Shown: positions 9,690 through 21,229 of the stretch, one piece after another
Layout of the letters: every line of letters starts with the position of its first letter
How positions within the stretch are numbered: position 1 is the first letter of the stretch
Assembly: GCF_050624435.1 (NCBI RefSeq)
Contig: NW_027459195.1
Location: forward strand, 234,001 to 298,000
Reading direction: 5' to 3'
Length of the DNA: 64,000 bases
Origin: Tenrec ecaudatus
Lineage: Eukaryota > Chordata > Mammalia > Afrosoricida > Tenrecidae
Position numbers and translations under genes: made by a program
Notes under the pieces: generated by a model
Told to the model about the DNA's origin: nothing
The model's input: the letters and a program-made list of their open reading frames with translations, nothing else
The model's database searches: none

Positions 9690-10775
9690 TTTTGTTTTTT
9701 TTTAAATTTTATTTTATTTATTTATTTTTTAAATTTTAACAATTTATTGGGGCTCATACAATTCTTTTCACAGTTCATATATATACATACATCAATTGTA
9801 TAAAGCACATCTGTACAGTCTTTGCCTTAATCATTTTTTTCTCTTTTCTTCTTTTACATTTTATTAGGGACTCATACAACTCTTACCACAATCCATACAT
9901 ATACATACATCAATTGTATAAAGCACATCCATACATTCCCTGCCCCAATCATTCTCAAGGCATTTGCTCTCCACTTAAGCCCCTTGCATCAGGTCCTCTT
10001 TTTTTTTTCCCCTCCTCCCTCCCCCTTCCCCCCTCCCTCATATGCCCTTGGTAATTTATACATCGTTGTTTTGTCATATCTTGCCCTATCCGGAGTCTCC
10101 CTTCCCCCCTTCTCTGCTGTCCCTCTCCCAGGGAAGAGGTCACATGTGGATCCTTGTAATCAGTTCCCCCTTTCCAACCCACTCACCCTCCACTCTCCCA
10201 GCATCGTCCCTCACACCCTTGGTCCTGAAGGTATCATCCACCCTGGATTCCCTGTACCTCCAACCCTCATATGCACCAGTGTACAGCCTCTATCCTATCC
10301 AGCCCTGCAAGGTAGAATTCGGATCATGGTAGTTAGGGGTAGGAAGCATCCAGGATCTGGGGGAAAGCTGTGTTCTTCATCAATACTACCTCACACCCTA
10401 ATTAACCCATCTCCTCTCCTAAACCCCTCTATGAGGGGATCTCCATTGGTCGACACTTGGGCCTTGGGTCTCCACTCTGCACTTCCCCCTTCATTTAATA
10501 TGATATATATATACATATATATACATATACACATATATACACATACATACACACACTTATATCTTTTTTTTTTTTTTGCATGATGCCTCATACCTGGTCC
10601 CTTGGGCACCTCGTGATCGCACTGGCCGGGTGTGCTTCTTCCATGTGGGCTTATTTGCTTCTGAGCTAGATGGCCGCTTGTTCACCTTCAAGCATTTAAG
10701 ACCCCAGACACTATCTCTTTTGCTAGCCGGGCACCATCAGCTTTCTTCACCACATTTGCTTATGCACCCATACAA
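9690..10775 (-). mobile_element. Two adjoining L1 3' ends
   Basis: Two reverse-complement L1 3' termini lie in tandem. The first ('ttattggggctcatacaatt', about 9740-9840) is short and the second ('ttattagggactcatacaac', from about 9865) runs on to about 10775. Both keep the 'catcaattgtataaagcacat' landmark. The first seems to be an independent truncated insertion beside the second. An AT/CA-rich simple repeat sits inside at 10499-10556. Confidence 0.75.
10499..10556. repeat. (TA/CA)n microsatellite
   Basis: Alternating 'atatatac' and 'catacacac' units inside the L1 3' fragment, followed by a run of T (10564-10578). Confidence 0.85.
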
Positions 10776-11814
10776 AATTTAAATCCCCCAAGCCTCTGAA
10801 AACTGCGAAGATTTCACAGCACTAGGTTGGTACTCTCCCATCCAAGAATCAGTGTAACTGGCAGGGTGTGAGGCATTCAGGCTCCCTCAGTTCCTCCTAC
10901 TGCCTTCCCTGACCCTGGTCACTTGCTTCTATTACCTCTCTTGGACCTTACATGCATTTGAATTAGAACACCATAGAGTACAGTGCTCTACATGTGCAGC
11001 AGCTCTAACCATGTCACTCTCTGTCTCTATGAAGCCTCTTCCAACAAAATTCAAATGCGATTGTATGTGCACACATAAACACACGCATGCACCAGAGCAC
11101 CCTTCTTAACAGAGAGTCAGGAGGGTCTCTTATTTGCTGTCCTCACTTTGGACACAAGTCCCTTGATGATGAGTAGGAGAAAAGGAACATCAGGTAGTGG
11201 GGGAAACCCTAAGGAGGAACAGAGGAGAGCTTTAACTAAGAATAATGCTACTAGGGGAATGATGGCATGTGAGGAAAATTAGATACTTCCAGACTGTCAG
11301 ATTTTTCCATACAGCAAAATTAACTTTTCTAGTTTTGTCTAAAACTGGCCCCAGGAAATTTCAAATAGCACATCTCAGATTATCTAACCTACAAAGGAGT
11401 AGCCGGCCTTCCACCCACCCCCACCCCACCCCCGCCAAAAAACCAAGCGGTACAAAGCTCCACTGGGTACACATTTCAAAATATACATTCTCCTGTTTGG
11501 GCAGGCATCTGGCAACTTGCTCCGAGCTAGTGCACCCACACTTTTTTCCCAAGGCCATTGCTGGTGACAAGACCTTGTGCTCTTCTCACAAGCCAGAATG
11601 CAAACATAAATCAAGTCAGTGTAAGACGCCATCATCACCTCACTCAAATACACCTCGTCAAGTGAACTCAAACTTCAAGAAGATGCTCATTTGTTTGGTT
11701 TTGTTGATGTGAGGGTGATAGTGCATTTGGAGTTTAGTCATTGCACTAGGTCAGACTGTTAATCAAGCTTCCTATATAGAGGTTCTGAAGATATTGTGTA
11801 AGAAGGTCTGAGTT
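10776..11814. other. No recognised feature
   Basis: Apparently unique, mixed-composition DNA. Frames such as 11269-11712 are short, lack recognisable domains and are not supported by splice or promoter context. Confidence 0.4.
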
Positions 11815-12248
11815 GTCTGGCTAGACCAGAGCTTGCACACTGCTATTGACTAGAAGTTCCGACACACAGAATCCAGGACAGATAAACCCCTCAGGACCAA
11901 TACTGAGAGTAGCAACACCACGAGGGAAGGTAGGGGGGAGAAGCAGAAGAAAGGGGAAACCAATCTCAATGATGGACATACAGCCCCACTCCACCACCCA
12001 GGGGAACAAACAGCAGAAGTTTGGGTGAAGGGATACAGCAGAGGCGTAAAATATAAAACTAAAAAGTATGTATAAAGTATCAGTGGTTCACGTGGGTGGG
12101 AGGAGGGGAAAAAAGGAGCTCAAGGAGAAAGAACATGTTTGGAAATGATGATAGCAATGTATGTACAAATGTGCTTCATACAAATTGGTGTATGAATTGT
12201 TACAAGAGCTGTAAGATCCCCCAATAAAATGATTTATTTAAAATAAAA
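11815..12248 (+). mobile_element. L1 3' end
   Basis: It matches the last about 430 bp of the long L1 (42200-42656): 'agaatccaggacagata.acccctca', a deleted central part, then the 'aataaaatgattt' terminus. The next L1 fragment follows directly. Confidence 0.8.
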
Positions 12249-12249
12249 A

Positions 12250-13995
12250 GGACTGATTAGTGGTAGACAGGGGACTGGTTTTGCCACCATGACAGTGCAC
12301 CTGCTCACACAAAAAAAACAGCATGCCTCTATCGCCCGATCTGATCCCAGCACACCGAGGCAAAATACTAAGGGTGTACAACAGAACAGGAAGGGGAACA
12401 GAGCAACGAAGTCCCCAGGGAATACCAAAAATAGACTTTGGGGCCAGGGCTAGCTGACCCATCATACTCTATGAGAAAACACTCCTAAAGGCCAACAAAC
12501 AGTCCTTGAACTAACTAAAAGCTTTTCTTTCTTGTGTTTTGTTTTGCTTTTTGTCATTGGCTTGTTGGTGGTGGTGTTGTTCTTTTGTTTCATTTTGTTG
12601 CTTGGGTTTGCTCTGTCTCGTTTTTGTGCATGCTATGATTTCCACAGGTCTGTCTAAATGAGATAGGCTGGATGAACAATCTGGAGGAGAAAACAATGGG
12701 ACTGACAGCTGGGGGAGGGAGATGGGAAAGGGGGGTGTAGGGAAAAAGGAAGTGCTGTTAACAAACCCAGGGACAAGGGAACACCAAGTGATCCAAATAG
12801 ATGGTGAGGAGGGTGTAGGAGGCTTGGTAGAGTGTAACCAAGAGTAATGTAACCTAGAGGAATTACTGAAACACAAATGAAGGCTGAACATGAGAGTGGG
12901 ACAATCAGAAAGTAAAAGGAAATCAAGGAAAGAGGTAGGAAGCAAAGGGCATTTATAGAGGTCTAAATAAAGCATGTGCATATGTAAATATATTTATGTA
13001 TAACGATGGGGAAATAGATCTATATGCATATATTTATAGGTTTAGTATTAAGGTAACAGATGTACATTGGGCCTCCATTCAAGTACTCCCTCAATGCAAA
13101 AATACTTTGTTGTATTAAAGTGGCATTGCGTGATGCTCACCTCCCCAACACAATTGCTGGAGGCAAATGGGTGCATAAGCAAATGTGGTGACTGAAGTTG
13201 ATGGTGGTCGGCTATCAAAAGTTATACATTCTGGGGTCTTAAAAGCTTGAAGTTAAACAAGTGGTCATGTAGCTGAGAAGCAACAAAGCCCACATGAAAG
13301 AAGCACACCAGCATGTGTGATCACGAGGTGTCGGAAGAATCAGGTATCAGACATCATCGGAACAAAAAAATCATATCTTTGTGAATACGGGGGAGTGTGG
13401 AGTGAAAACCCAAAGCTCATTTGTAGATAATTGGACATCCCCTTACAGAAGGGTAGCAGGGAGGAGAGGAGCCAGTCAGGGTGCACTGTAGCAACAATGA
13501 AACATACAACTTTCCTCTAGCTCCTAAATGCTTCTTCCCCCACAACTAAAATGATCCCCATTCTACCTTACAAATCTAGCTAGACCTGAGGATGTACACT
13601 GGTACAGATAGGAACTGGAAACACAGGGAATCCAGGGCGGATGATCCCTTCAGGACCAGTGGTGAGAGTGGCGATACGAGGAGGGTAGAGGGAGGGAGGA
13701 ATGGAAAGGGGAAACCGATTACAAGGATCTACATATAACCATCTCCCTGGGGGACAGACAACAGAAAAGTGGCTGAAGGGAGATATTGTATAGTGTAAGA
13801 TAAGACAAAATAATAATTTAGAAATTATTCAGGGTTCATGAGGGATGGGGAATAATTATCAGCTGATGCCAGCGGATTAAGTGGAGAGCAAATGTTTTCA
13901 GAATGATGAGGGCAATGAATGTACAAATATGATGTATGTATCAATTGTGATAAGAGTTGTATGATGCCCCAAAAATTGATTATAAAAAAAGAGAA
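12250..13995 (+). mobile_element. L1 3' UTR, long 5'-truncated copy
   Basis: About 1.75 kb collinear with 40600-42656 of the long L1, ending in 'aaaaattgattataaaaaaa'. It keeps a single copy of the 'ggggtcttaaaagcttgaag' block that is doubled in the long L1. It lies head-to-tail with the preceding L1 end. Confidence 0.85.
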
Positions 13996-14404
13996 AAGAA
14001 ATAACAGTATGAAAACATCCCCCCAAAAAGCATGCCTCTCTTGTCCCTCATATCCTAATCACCTGAACTCACTCCATGTGACTTCTTTCTGTTTCCATGA
14101 ATGAAGGACAGTGGTTTGACAACACAGAAGAGGGGGGGAAAAAACAAGGGTGTCACCCAAACTGCTGAGTTTGAAAAATGTTTCCAAGAATGTAATCACA
14201 GATTAGACAAATGTGTGAAGTGTAATGGAGAGTACTATGAAGGGGATAAAAAATTTAAATGCATAGTTTTGAAAAAATTGTAGTTTTTGTCGGGTTCCCC
14301 CTAGTAGCTTCCAATTTCATAGCAACTCAAGCCATCACCATACATCAAACTGACAGAGAAGGGGTGGGTTTTGTGTGTAGGTGGTGTTGGTTATTGCACA
14401 GGGG

Positions 14405-14610
14405 CAAGGGACTTCTGGTGGCATAGTACCTTATGCCTTGGGTGTCAACTGTAATGTCAGCAGTGGGGAACCACCAGTCAGTCCTCAGAAGAAAAGGATG
14501 AGGCGTTCTACTCCCATAGAGTTAGCCTTTGGGAAACCCACAGAGATAGTTCTGCTCTGATCTCATAGAGTCGCTATGGCTCAGCATCGACTCCATCGAA
14601 GTGAGCTGAC
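14405..14610 (+). repeat. AfroSINE, near full length
   Basis: A tRNA-derived head ('acttctggtggcatagtacctta') leads into 'gtcagcagt...aaccaccagtca', the body 'cccacagagatagttctgctctg' and the tail 'agagtcgctatggctcagcatcgac'. This is the general organisation of AfroSINEs. It adjoins an RTE 3' end. Confidence 0.75.
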
Positions 14611-14611
14611 A

Positions 14612-14905
14612 AACTAAAGGCAGGAGATCTGAAAGAGGATGCGGAGACGTTGTCTCAGGTACTTTGGACATATTACTATGGTGGAACCAGTCCTGCAAGA
14701 AGGGCATCATTTTTGGCAGAGGGTTAGCAAACAAGAGGAAGACCCTTACTTAGGTGGATTGACACCGTGGCTGCGAGAATCGGCTCAAATACAGTAACAA
14801 GTGCGAGGATGGCGCAGGACTGGGCTTTGTTTCTCTCTCTAGTGCACAGGCCCCTATGAATCCGAACTGACTCCAGGGCTCTACAATATCAACTACTACA
14901 ACCCT
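14612..14905 (+). mobile_element. RTE (BovB-like) 3' end
   Basis: Coding-derived sequence ('gggcatcatttttggcagagggt', 'agaggaagaccctta') leads to 'ggattgacaccgtggctgcg' and 'gaggatggcgcaggactggg', the hallmark 3' end of afrotherian RTE. Stops interrupt the reverse-transcriptase C-terminal frame. Confidence 0.75.
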
Positions 14906-14919
14906 GAAGTTCAAACCTA

Positions 14920-15035
14920 CCCAGTGGCTTCCCAAAAGGGAGGTGTGGCCATGTGCCTCTGTAAAGATGACAGCTAGGGAGCCCCTGCGGGGCAGTTCTA
15001 CTCTGTGGCACAGGGGCAGCCAGGAGTCGGAATGT
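14920..15035 (+). repeat. AfroSINE 3' part
   Basis: 'gttcaaacctacccagtgg', then 'ggagcccctgcggggcagttctactctgt' and 'ggagtcggaatg', matching the AfroSINE body and tail. Confidence 0.65.
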
Positions 15036-15854
15036 GCTTCACAGCAAAGGGTGTGCTTTGTCTCAGTTTGTGCCTGCTGCTGTTTATGCTATGCACTGAG
15101 TTTAACATGTGACACTCAGGAGCGAATGAATGGAAACACACCCATGATGCTTCCATGATGCCAGATGCAAGCTGACACTGTTTCTGAGTTCTGGGCATAT
15201 TATTTTTTCAGAGATAATTTCCTGTAGCGGTGACACACCGAGTCCTATTTCATGTAAAAGCATCAGCAGCAGAGGAAAGCACTGCACAGAGAGAAGACTA
15301 TGACACGTAACAGGCTTTCCATAGAGGAACAAAAGGGTGGATGTCTTGGGCTGCACTCTTTTCTTGTATACAGACAGTAAACAAGCTGAACACATCTCAC
15401 CTAAGCATAACATTACAACTACTTGAAGCCCAGCTCAGGCATCTGGACAAGAGGCAGCAAGGAAGGATGGGAGAGAGTTAATGGGCTGGGCGTCCCCAAA
15501 GGTGCAGAGTGGGAATCAAGGGAGGATCCAGGACGAGCCAAGGCTTCTGGCAGAAGTCTGAGAGGAGAGCAGCAGAAAGGAGCTGCTCTCTGGGTCCTCA
15601 CAGATGTAGCCAGTGAGAGAGCAGCAGTGCTGCCCCCTGGCGGTGCGCCGAAGGCAGGGCCGCTTCCCCCAGGGCTGGAGAGCTCTGGGGAAAGACAAAT
15701 CCTGTCACTTTGGATGCCAAGTAAGGGGGCACTGTGTGCCGGTGGTGTACCTATGTTGGCCAAAGCGCTGCCCACTGTGCATTTGCTTCTCACAAGCACA
15801 GTTATCCTTCCTCGTGCATCCAGGAAAGACAGTTCTAGAAAAACACAAGCAGTA
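15036..15854. other. No recognised feature
   Basis: Moderately GC-rich, apparently unique DNA. Overlapping open frames on both strands (15419-15961 minus, 15423-15860 plus) reflect composition. I see no domain, promoter or splice pattern that would support either. Confidence 0.4.
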
Positions 15855-16075
15855 AAATAAAACACTGCCAGGTCTCGAACCATCCTCACCATTGTTACTA
15901 TGCCCACTGATGTAGCCACTGGTTCGAGCTGTTTTATTGCCCGTCCTCCACTTTTTGCCAAGCATCATGTCCTTCATGGACTTGATGTCCCTTCAGGGAC
16001 TGGTCTCTCCTGACAGCACGTCCAAAGATATCAAATGAAGTCCAGCCATCCTTTGTCCCCATGTTCTCTTGGCAG
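15855..16075 (-). mobile_element. RTE (BovB-like) 3' fragment
   Basis: Reverse complement of the RTE 3' end: 'aaaacactgccaggtctcg' then 'tttgccaagcatcatgtcct' and 'ggactggtctctcctgacag'. Confidence 0.7.
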
Positions 16076-16504
16076 TCCTTGTACTTTTATTGCTCAGTGT
16101 CTGATTATTTGGGACCAGGCCTTATTGCTGCCCCTTCCTCACCTTGGCCCCCAATCCCGACCCCAAGCCCTGCACATCCACTGTGTGAAACCTCCTGTTC
16201 CTGTAACCATCCCTGTGCTTTTGTGTGGGGGGGGTCTAGCTGGGTTCCCCTGGCAATTCGCCAGCTGCCCTTGGGAAAGTTCATGGAGTCGGCTAATTAG
16301 TAGAAAAGCCAAACGTCCAGCTGAGATTGGTTTACTCCCTAGCACCCTTGGGCAGGAGCACAGCCCCACTCCCGGTCCCAGGTAGCCAACGACCACACCT
16401 AGGTTCTCCGGACTTGGCAGCTGTAACATGTGGCCTGGGCTTCCCCTTCATTTCCTGCTCCTTTCTGGCTTGCTGTCTGACTTTTCTTTGCGGAATTAAA
16501 GCTG
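16076..16504. other. No recognised feature
   Basis: About 430 bp of C/T-rich sequence without a recognisable repeat or gene. Confidence 0.35.
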
Positions 16505-16935
16505 CAAATTGACAGGATCCCATAAACACTCTAAAGCCACAAAAAAACACCAAATGCCCACCCAAACATGTGAAACTTCCAAAAATCATCCTTAGAAGAT
16601 TCCCAAACCCTAAACATTCCTAAACCCCATATATGCCCTGAAAACACCATGAAAGCCCTAAGAAAACCTAAAATGCTGGGGGAAAAAAACACATATAATA
16701 TGAAAAATACCCTAAAATCCCTAAGGAACTCTGTAACATCACTAAAAACACCATATTGTGCTGAAAAATACCTATACACTCTAAAAAACCACCCCTAAAT
16801 CCCTTAAACACTCCCTAAAATCTTATAAAACACCCTAAAAACCCCAAACCACCCGAATGCCCCAAACACACCTTGAACGTCCACAAACAACCTAAAAGCC
16901 CTAAAAAATCACATGCCACCAAAAAGCCCTAAATG
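16505..16935 (+). repeat. A/C-rich degenerate tandem repeat with CCCTAAA cores
   Basis: About 430 bp with strong strand asymmetry (mostly A and C on the plus strand). CCTAAA or CCCTAAA recurs more than ten times at irregular spacing of about 10-25 bp, often followed by 'aacac'. It resembles a decayed minisatellite. It adjoins an inverted AfroSINE. Confidence 0.7.
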
Positions 16936-16939
16936 ACCG

Positions 16940-17095
16940 CAAAATGCCAACTCATAGCCACCCTATAGAGGGCTTCTGGAGCTGTCAGTCTTTTATGGGA
17001 ACAGCTTTATCGTTCTCCCAAGGAGAAGTTGGTAGGTTTGAAACCCGGACCTCATATTTAGCAGTCTAATAATTGCTGGACAGTGCCACCAAGGC
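16940..17095 (-). repeat. AfroSINE, inverted
   Basis: Reverse complement of the AfroSINE: 'caactcatagccaccctatag' through 'gaaacccggacctcat' and 'ggacagtgccaccaagg'. Confidence 0.7.
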
Positions 17096-17097
17096 TC

Positions 17098-17185
17098 TAC
17101 TGGTGTAGTGGGTTACACATTGGGCTGCTAACCTCAAGGGAAACGGTTCAAAACCACCACCCACTCCTTGGGAGAAAGAAGAAGC
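17098..17185 (+). repeat. AfroSINE 5' part
   Basis: 'tggtgtagtgggttacacattgg' and 'gctgctaacctcaagg' followed by 'ttcaaaaccacca': the tRNA-derived head. It starts within a few bases of the head of the preceding inverted copy, making a head-to-head pair. Confidence 0.7.
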
Positions 17186-17779
17186 TTTCTTTCTATTCCC
17201 CTAGATTTCTCATTGAAGGTGTAAAGTAACCTGTTAAATGCTCGCAGTGGCAGCAGCAATGTCTCATAACCATGGGGAAATGTGGTTCAGAAACTTCAGA
17301 AGCAAGCATCCACCAGTAGGTGACTGACCAGCAGTATTGACTTGGGCAAAGAGAAGGTGACATGGAAGGGTAAGGAGAAGAATGCGTGCAGAGGGCAGGT
17401 TGGCAGCTGAGCCTAAGTCCAGTAGAAACAACAGCAGAATGGCCTGTTCCTGGAAGGGCCACAGGAGATGGTGCGACTTCATGTAGCCCCCACTTACATG
17501 TGTAACAGCAGCAATTGCCTGAACACGTGGTCTCCCCAGGGAGGAGCCTTTGTGTGGTGTTAAGATGCTGTTACTGTCTGTTGTACTGTGGTGGCCTGCA
17601 TTTGGCTGTAATGGTGGAAATTTTGCAGCCAGTAGTTCAAATGCCTGCTGGGTCACTCACTGCAGGTAGACTTCAGCAGTTTCCAGACAGAGACGAGGGA
17701 GGAGGACCTGGTCTTCCACTTCTGAAAGAACTGGCCAGTGTGAACCTTGTGAATGGCAGAACACTATACCTGAACATGA
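17186..17779. other. No recognised feature
   Basis: Apparently unique DNA; weak AfroSINE-like words near 17580-17680 are too degenerate to call. Confidence 0.35.
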
Positions 17780-17784
17780 GTACC

Positions 17785-17870
17785 GCAGGCTATAAGGCAT
17801 GATGGATTGACACAGTGGCTGCAGCAATGTGCTCAAACATAGGATAGTGCTGGCCTGGAAAATAGTTCAT
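17785..17870 (+). mobile_element. RTE 3' fragment
   Basis: 'catgatggattgacacagtg' then 'gctgcagcaatgtgctcaaac' match the RTE 3' landmark seen at 14750. Confidence 0.6.
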
Positions 17871-17884
17871 CGTCCATTAAAAAA

Positions 17885-18200
17885 AATCATTATATAGGGG
17901 CTCATACAACTTTTGTTGTTGTTTTTCCCTAAAGGAGAGCAGTGTATTGGTACACTGAGAGGTATATAGATCAATGGATACGAACAGAAAAGCTACACAT
18001 ATATTCACCAGTCAACAGGAAACTAGCCTTCGAAAAAGGACACAGAAATATCCAAAGGGACAAATTCTGCTTGCTCAACAAATGGTGTTGGACAAACTGA
18101 GATACCGTATGTAGGAAAATGAAGCAAGCCCCAAACCTTCCCCCATGCACAGAAATTAACTGAAGAGGGGTTAAAACCTGAAAGTAAACCTCCGGGCTAT
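17885..18200 (+). mobile_element. Old L1 ORF2 fragment (and a short inverted L1 end)
   Basis: 17885-17912 reads as the reverse complement of the L1 end ('ggggctcatacaac'). From about 17917 the plus strand matches L1 ORF2 near its 3' part: 'aaatggtgttggacaaactg', 'atgaagcaagcccc' and 'cccccatgcacagaaatta'. It contains stops and is too diverged to be recent. Confidence 0.6.
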
Positions 18201-18204
18201 CATA

Positions 18205-18850
18205 ATCATTTTTTCGATGACCTCATCGGTCAGAAATCATTGTAGGAACGCCAAAGCGTTCTTGTGTTCAACGTCTACATACATAGCAGGTGCTCCAGTA
18301 AAGGGGAATCTTGGTGGAGCTGGCTCATCCATTCCTGAAGAGAGTAGAGCACCACGTTGGCCCATCACAGAGCTCAGGTGTAGAATCTTCCTCACTGTCA
18401 TCCTTTATCTCAGCAGTGTCAGTGTTGGATTATGAATTTCCCAAAGAACCAGTATCGCTCAATTCTGTGCACAATGCTGACTCACTCTCGCTGTTATTTC
18501 ACTGGTCTAAAAACCCATTTAGGTTAAAATGACACTTTTTTGATGCCATGACCTAAAATTTTTAGTGAGAAAATGTTCCCAATGACATTACATGGGTCTT
18601 CGTCTAATCCTGATGCCATGTTCTTTTTCACAGAGACCAGCTTCTTGTATAAATTGCTCAGCATACTGATGGAATAAGAACAGTGAAAGGATACAACCCT
18701 GATGCACACCTTTTCTGATTTTAAACCATGCAGTATCACCTTGTCCTGTTCACAGTCTCACCTGGTTCTATCTCTTGGCCTTTGCATAAGCTCCATATGA
18801 GTACAATGAAGTGTTGTGCAATGCCCATTCTTTTCCATGGTATCCCCAAG
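18205..18850 (-). pseudogene. RTE (BovB-like) reverse transcriptase fragment
   Basis: On the minus strand, about 18690-18760 encodes a degenerate version of the RTE reverse-transcriptase motif around 'KGVHQGC', which lies just before the catalytic palm. The rest of the segment (to about 18205) follows RTE coding sequence with stops and frameshifts. RTE elements carry an apurinic-type endonuclease and a reverse transcriptase; only part of the latter remains. The fragment is not joined to a recognisable RTE 3' end on this strand. No complete open reading frame survives, so it is not expected to be active. Confidence 0.65.
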
Positions 18851-20640
18851 ATTCACCTCCTTCCACTCGTGGTTTCCAGAACGTGGGGTTGGGACAAAGC
18901 CTGGATAGTCTCATGGCAAGACCAGATCAGGAATGGAGCTGAGCCGGGAGCAGCTTTATTTGCTTGCTCCAGGGAAAGTCTGCCAATGTGACTAAGCCTC
19001 AGGGGCTTTCTACAAATGATAAAGGTGAATCCCTCTCTCGTTACCCACTGATCATCTCTGAGCCTCTTGCTCTCATATCCCTTGCACAGACCTCTACCAT
19101 TAGATGGACAATTCGGTAACGTTTGAACACTTTTCTGATGCTGAGCCTGGGGAGCAACTAATAGCTGAGTAAATATTGATTGAAAGATGGTGAGTGGAAG
19201 AAAATAGCTTTGCCAGGTCCAGGTTGTGATGGAGATGAGAGTGTTACCAAATCCTGCTGTCCCCATGGTGGGTTTGCTGTATTGTGCCCAGTCCTGAAAG
19301 TCTGAGCCAGGGGTTTTAACGTGGCCCCTTTCAAAACATATAGGTGGAATTCTTGGACCATGAGCTGTCCATAAAGCTTTACCAAGGAGATGTCCGCCCT
19401 GGAGCGAAACAACCCAAGAACCTAGATCTTCGTGAAGGTGTTGGTAAGGGATGCAGCGGAAATCATAAACTTGACTGAAAGCAAAAGAAACTTTGCCTTC
19501 ATGTGCCTGCAGCTGGACGAAGTGGTGCTGGAGCACACCCTCCTTTGTGATTCTTCTTGTTCTTTTTATGAGCTGCTCCCTGGCCTGTGTAGTCCCGTAA
19601 ATCTGGAAACTCTTTGCTGGTGGGGGCAATTGTTATATCCTCCCCCCAGATCCAGATGTCTTGTCCATGGTCAGTGTGCAATCCTTGTTTGCCAGAGGAG
19701 TGGGGCATCTAAAGGCAGGCAGGGGTCACATACTTTTTTTCTACACTTTCTAGAAAGACCAGAGCTAAACATCTTGCAGCCCTTTTCATGTCCTCATTCT
19801 TTTCTGTATTTATTTTCCATGAAAGAGGAGAAGAAACGCGACAGCATCTACTGACAGCAAGTCAAATGCCATCGTGTGTGTTCAGAGGGCAGGCTGGTTC
19901 TCATTTGCCTAACTCATCAGTCCCATCGTGCCATGTCCATGTTAGATTGTTTAGGGAAACAGATGACATATGTTATGATGCTAAATAAGCTGAAACAGTG
20001 CCAGGATGGAGGCAGAAGGGTTTTATTTGTTTGTTTTTAAATGAAGCATGGCTTTCTAGTGACTTATTGTGGTGGGGAAGGGGGGCACCGAGAGCAACAA
20101 GACATGGCTGTGACAGTGGTCTGGGAATTGAGACAAATCATTGCTTCTGCAGCAGAGATGAGCTGCCTCTGACCTGTCAGTTACTTGAAGGGAGACTCTG
20201 CATTTGGTCAGACAAGTCTCAGTTGGAGATGGTACCAGCTTTCCTCCTGAGCCTCTGTGGTTCCCTTTGAACTACACAGGCCCGAATCGCTTTTAGCTGA
20301 GCAACAGCAAATGGCAACACAGACTTGCCATATTGCTCTTTTGCGTACACTCTTTAAAAATCATACTAAATATACATGCATCAAAACATTCGTCACTTCC
20401 ACGCTCTACAAGATTATAATTAAGTGGCATTCTGCATGTTGTTCATATATCATCCTTACCCATTCCAAAATTATGTCATCACCCTTATGGAAGCTCAGTA
20501 TCGTCTCAGGGATGGCACTTCCCCTCCAGGCCCTACTGGGTTAGGCTGGGTTGACTAGAGAAATAAATCCAAGGACACTCATATAGGTATAAGAAAGACT
20601 CCACCTCACTTATTTGTCCAATTGACATGGCATTATGTAA
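18851..20640. other. No recognised feature; long open frame on the minus strand
   Basis: Apparently unique DNA. The longest stop-free frame of the window (18853-19629, minus, 258 codons) lies here but begins at a TTG after a stop, has no recognisable domain and no promoter or splice context. I do not call it a gene. Confidence 0.35.
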
Positions 20641-20654
20641 CAACCATACTTACC

Positions 20655-20990
20655 TTCCTACCTATCCCTGGAAACAATTGGGAGATGTTTGTCTCTATTC
20701 ATTTTCCTAGCCTAGATATTTTTTGTAAGTGGAATTAAGCAAAATGTGTCCTTTTTGAAGCTGATTTATTTCACTCAGCATAATGCTTATGAGGTTCATT
20801 CCTCTTGTAGCCTGTGTCAAGAGTTCATTTCTCTTTATGGCTGAGTAGTAGTCCATTGTATATACCGTAGGCAACATGTTTGACTTATCCATTCACCTAT
20901 TGATGGGTATTTAGACCGTTGACACGTTTGCGAGATTGGGAATAATGTTGCAAGGGCCATCTGTGTATTTGTATCTATTTATGCGCTTGC
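20655..20990 (-). pseudogene. L1 ORF2 C-terminal fragment
   Basis: The minus strand carries the L1 ORF2 C-terminal signature: a degenerate 'MDYYSAIKRNE' block and 'ISIMLSEI' (open frame 20707-20892). This part lies downstream of the reverse transcriptase domain, in the cysteine-rich C-terminal region of ORF2p. Stops follow on both sides. It is older and more diverged than the L1 at 38.6 kb. Confidence 0.75.
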
Positions 20991-21229
20991 TTTTAATTGC
21001 TTATATCCTTCATTTCCTTTTCTTTCCTTGTTAGACTCAGTATGATCCCCTTCTGCCCCTCCTCTAGCCTCACAACCTCTGTGTCTGATGTGCCAGGATC
21101 TCACCAGAAGCCTTAACACCAAGATTCTGAGCCCTGACTGACCATTCTGACCATCCAGGGAATTGAATATTCCGGAGCACACAGAAGATGAAGTTATCAA
21201 AACTCCTTAGGCATAACCGAACAACTGGA

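Noticed and set aside
9984..10583. 199-codon proline/serine-rich protein
   Set aside because: It lies entirely within an inverted L1 3' UTR and a microsatellite.
15419..15961. 180-codon protein on the minus strand
   Set aside because: It overlaps an open frame on the other strand and an RTE fragment, with no domain or conservation evidence.
16505..16935. Interstitial telomere repeat
   Set aside because: The words are CCCTAAA with irregular spacing, not tandem CCCTAA; kept only as a decayed array.
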